The position numbers and the translations under genes are program-made. Under the pieces are notes generated by a model. The model made no database searches and was not told the DNA's origin. It saw nothing but the letters and a program-made list of their open reading frames with translations. A stretch of DNA of 64,000 nt, taken from Chamaecrista fasciculata. Lineage: Eukaryota; Streptophyta; Magnoliopsida; Fabales; Fabaceae. Of this stretch, positions 60,924 to 64,000 are shown in pieces. Positions within the stretch are counted from its first letter, which is position 1, and each line of letters opens with the position of its first letter. Location: the NCBI GenBank assembly GCA_003254925.1, contig QANZ01022632.1, positions 1-64,000 of the forward strand. The letters are read 5' to 3'.

Positions 60924-63798
60924 TCATGGTCCTCCAACTATTTTGGTGTCAAAGATTCTGTATTGTCTACTGCCCCAGACATCATCTGGAGTGGTGTAGT
61001 AAGATTTGAGACACACCTGCACCCATGGTGGATTTCTTATAGCACTATTTGCCGCTGTACTATCATCAGTTGGTGTTATTCCTAGTAATAAGTTCATCTT
61101 TTCCGTCAAAATGCTATTGTCTGGATGGCCATCAAGTAGTTTTTCCTGTCATGATGACAAAAATAGCAAATGATCAGCCACACAAAGCGCACACACTTCA
61201 TTTTAAGTGTCTCCGTTTCGACACTTATACGACACCCATGCAACACATGTTCATGTGTCAGAATATAAAATCATTTTTTGAAACTTTGACATGGCAAAAA
61301 ATAGGGAAAAAAAAGACATATGACATATGTCATGAATGAAACAAAATATATATATATATATAAATATCTTTAGTTGTCTCTTCATTTCTTGTCTGATGTT
61401 AGAATTATATATTAAAAATTTAACATGTCGATGTATCCGTATCGGTATCCCATGTTAGAATATGGATGACAAAGTAACAGATAAGACTGGTCTTTCGGAA
61501 ATTTCCAGAATACATTGGTAACGATATCAAAGTCTTCTTTTATATGTCGAATGAAACAAATTATCAACAACTGTATTCATACATGTCAATGTTAGAAACA
61601 AGCATCACCTCTAATCAGTATAAAGTATGATTATTTAAATGCAACCAAATTCTTAAGAACTAAATAAGACTTTAAGGAACTTCCCAGAAATTTTACAATA
61701 ATGAAAGGGTTAACATTTCTTCTTACCCCATCCTCACCATACACAAAAGCATGGATTCTAGCTGTTGGATCGTCTAGTGTCAGCCGAAACCTGTATATCC
61801 CACGAGAAGAGCGCAATTTTTCAGCTGGCCAAGGCACTACTGCTACTGCTCGAACAATACACTTGAATTTAGCTGTCACCTAGGATTCATAAATTTGGAA
61901 AAAGAAAAATCAATTCAAAGAGAGCTAGAAAGAGAGAGAGAATGTGAGATCCACTAATGCAAATGTCTAAGATAAATATGGGTCTTTTATCTCTTTAAAT
62001 TAAGAGCAGCAACAGGCACTGCAGAAAATTTTATCAAAAGAAAAAGAAAAGGAGATAACCACTGTTTTAAAAACCGGACCGAACCGGTGGCCTAGTCCGT
62101 GTTACCTGCAAAACCGTCATATTCAAGAACTGGTAAAACCGCTCAAAACCGGTGGTAAACCGTTTGAACCGGCCAAATGCTATTTTTTCGATTCTTTTAT
62201 TTAATTTTTTTAGTACTTACAGGTCAAATGTTAGAGAATGTTGGTTATAAACTTAAATTTGGTAGAGAAAGTGATCATGAAATGTCACTTGATGACATTA
62301 ATATTGATAAATATTATGAAAGTTGACTATATTTAAATAAATTCATGTTAGTTTACTAAACTTGTATTTATATATTAATATTATAATTATATTTTGTAAC
62401 TTAATTATGGTTATTACAATTAGAATTTGATCATATTTAGGCTTTTTTTTTATTATTTTTAATTAATTTATTCGTTACTGGTTCGACCCTGGGTGAACCA
62501 TTGAACCTTGAACCGGTACCTAAGTCAGTTCAAAGTCCGGTCTTGGAAACAACATAAGACTAACTAACTGAGTATATTGATCTAAATTATGTCAAAATTA
62601 TCCAGGACAAAATTAGTTACAGAACCAAAGCTCTACATATGCAGGATTGAAGAAAATGCAATATGATACCTCTGAATGGGTGAGGACATCCATCAAGGAA
62701 ACGGGCAAGACATTTTCATGGTCAACCACTGTAAGGGGTAAACCACAATCATGATCTTATCACAAAGATCCAATACATAATAATCATAAAATTAACCAAA
62801 AAAAAAAAAACCAATGTTGCAAGTGCAAAACCTGTAATATTTGAAGGCCAAGGATAACACGAAAAAGGCATTCTTCCCCAATCCGTAGACACTCGCTGAT
62901 CAAACCATCTGACTCAAATAAATACAAGACAGTGCATCCAAACATTAGTTTAGTGATCTATTTTCCCATCTTCTTATGAGTCAAAAGAGTTAACAACAAC
63001 CTTAGGCGATCTACTATGAGACAATCATTCTTTGGTGTATACCGAAGCTTTGTAAAAGGGGTCATTACACCATGCCATAGTCCTACACGCACTTCAATAT
63101 GCACATTTACAATTTTGACCCACTGATCAATTGCTAGAGATTGGATAAGGCTCTTCTCAACGCCTTGATCAATTGTTATCCTCAATATGGATCCAACAGT
63201 AGGAAAAGTACACAATATTTGTCTTGGCAAGGGCCCAGTTTCCAGATGTAAAGGAAGAGGATCATGCATTTCATCTTCTATCCTGTAATTCATAAAAAGA
63301 TAATCGAATTTCATTGGCCTAGAGTTATTGGGCAAGCATTTTCACTGAATCACCTCTCTGAAAACTCCACCACCCCAATAGCCTAGTGAAAAACAAAAGA
63401 TGGAAAACATAAAACAAAAGGGAAAAAACACAAAACACAGAGAGAAACAAAGGTTGATATTATTTCTGCCAGATGTTAGAAGGAAAAAGATCAATTACCA
63501 GTATGATAATTGACACCTATATTCAGTAACTTCTTGCATGTATAAAGACATAGAATGCATCATAATAGGAGAACATCACTCCATTTATTATTTTATTATG
63601 AGAATAACCTTTACCAGTAATTGAATTCAATGTGATTTTATCCAGAATTAACTTTTACAAAGGAAAAGCATTAAAAAGGCAATATAAAACTAAAATTAAA
63701 TTAACTCACTTTGCACTTATACAATTTGGGCGTGTATCAGTACCATCCCACACAAAGAGCATCCATGCATTGTTAGCAGCCTCACAGCAATGAAGTAT
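60924..63798 (-). CDS. POT1: Protection of telomeres 1, 3' exons (gene continues past the right edge)
   Basis: POT1 proteins bind telomeric single-stranded DNA or telomerase through OB folds. Six exons were traced on the minus strand: 63798-63710, 63282-63001, 62908-62832, 62728-62670, 61879-61727 and 61145-60924 (stop). Phases agree across every junction. Family phrases are WDGTDTRPNCISAK, CTFPTVGSILRI, WVKIVNVHIEVRVGLWHG, STDWGRMPFSCYPWPSNIT, VTAKFKCIVRAVAVVPWP, YRFRLTLDDPTARIHAF and IRNPPWVQVCLKSYY near the C-terminus. The N-terminal OB-fold exons lie beyond 64000. I cannot tell POT1a from POT1b. No lesion was seen in this part. Confidence 0.88.
62062..62550. repeat. hAT-type MITE-like repeat in a POT1 intron
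   Basis: ACCGGACCGAACCGGTGG near the left end and GAACCGGTACC...GTCCGGTC near the right form GC-rich inverted subterminal blocks around an AT-rich core, like the 'aaccggacc' repeats common in plants. The ends GTTTTAAAAACC and GGTCTTGGAAAC pair imperfectly. No target duplication was found. Confidence 0.5.
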
Positions 63799-64000
63799 CT
63801 TAATATGCAAAACACCAAAAAGTAAAAGTAACAGGAATGGTCACTATCATATAGTGGCTAAAATGAAAAAGTTCTATCTCTCGGTCAGCCACACAAAAGG
63901 GAGGGAAGGGATGTAAAAGGACATTCATATATATTGATAAAGCAAGGCTCAAAAGTTCAAGCTATCTTATATACTCAAAAATATACAATGGTCATTCATA
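63799..64000. other. POT1 intron sequence at the window edge
   Basis: No further exon of POT1 is visible. The stretch is probably part of the intron upstream of the 63798-63710 exon. Confidence 0.5.

Noticed and set aside
61049..61339. 96-codon plus-strand ORF
   Set aside because: It overlaps the last POT1 exon on the opposite strand and has no recognisable motif.

Overview
The window is nuclear DNA of a flowering plant, most likely a eudicot. The evidence is multi-exon genes with GT-AG introns and plant-type products, a Tat-lineage Ty3/gypsy element, several MULEs, a Helitron remnant, hAT-like and PIF/Harbinger-like MITEs and AT-rich spacers. I cannot name the species. No rRNA gene, CRISPR array or functional tRNA gene was seen.

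Left part (1-30 kb) is almost wholly transposable elements. A complete Tat retrotransposon (162-12021) has 626-bp LTRs that differ at one position I could see, and a perfect GAATT target duplication. Its gag-pol gene carries a likely spliceosomal intron between reverse transcriptase and RNase H. A second, antisense two-exon gene lies downstream of pol. Next is a 9.1-kb Mutator-like element (13691-22826) whose transposase is broken by point lesions and by a 2.1-kb solo LTR. Between 23.5 and 29.8 kb are GC-rich repeats flanking an assembly gap, a 366-bp tandem duplication, a Pack-MULE holding an LRAT/NC-domain gene fragment, a Harbinger-type MITE and a 1-kb non-autonomous MULE.

Right part (30-64 kb) is gene-bearing. 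In order: an LRR gene of the LKB1/STK11-interacting-protein type (minus) whose C-terminal half looks lost behind two in-frame stops; a Helitron helicase remnant; an intact aldose 1-epimerase gene (plus); a Pack-MULE with a fragment resembling splicing factor SF1; a hAT-like MITE; an intact VPS26C/DSCR3 retromer-type gene (minus, 11 exons, one GC-AG intron); an intact HRD3A/SEL1L ERAD gene (plus, 6 exons); and the 3' part of a POT1 telomere-protection gene (minus, running off the window). The LRR/epimerase and VPS26C/HRD3A pairs are head to head; epimerase/VPS26C and HRD3A/POT1 are tail to tail. These genes are housekeeping genes of separate pathways, with no sign of functional clustering. Their introns and spacers hold many foldback elements.

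Exon limits were set by hand from splice signals, reading-frame continuity and family resemblance. No database search was possible.
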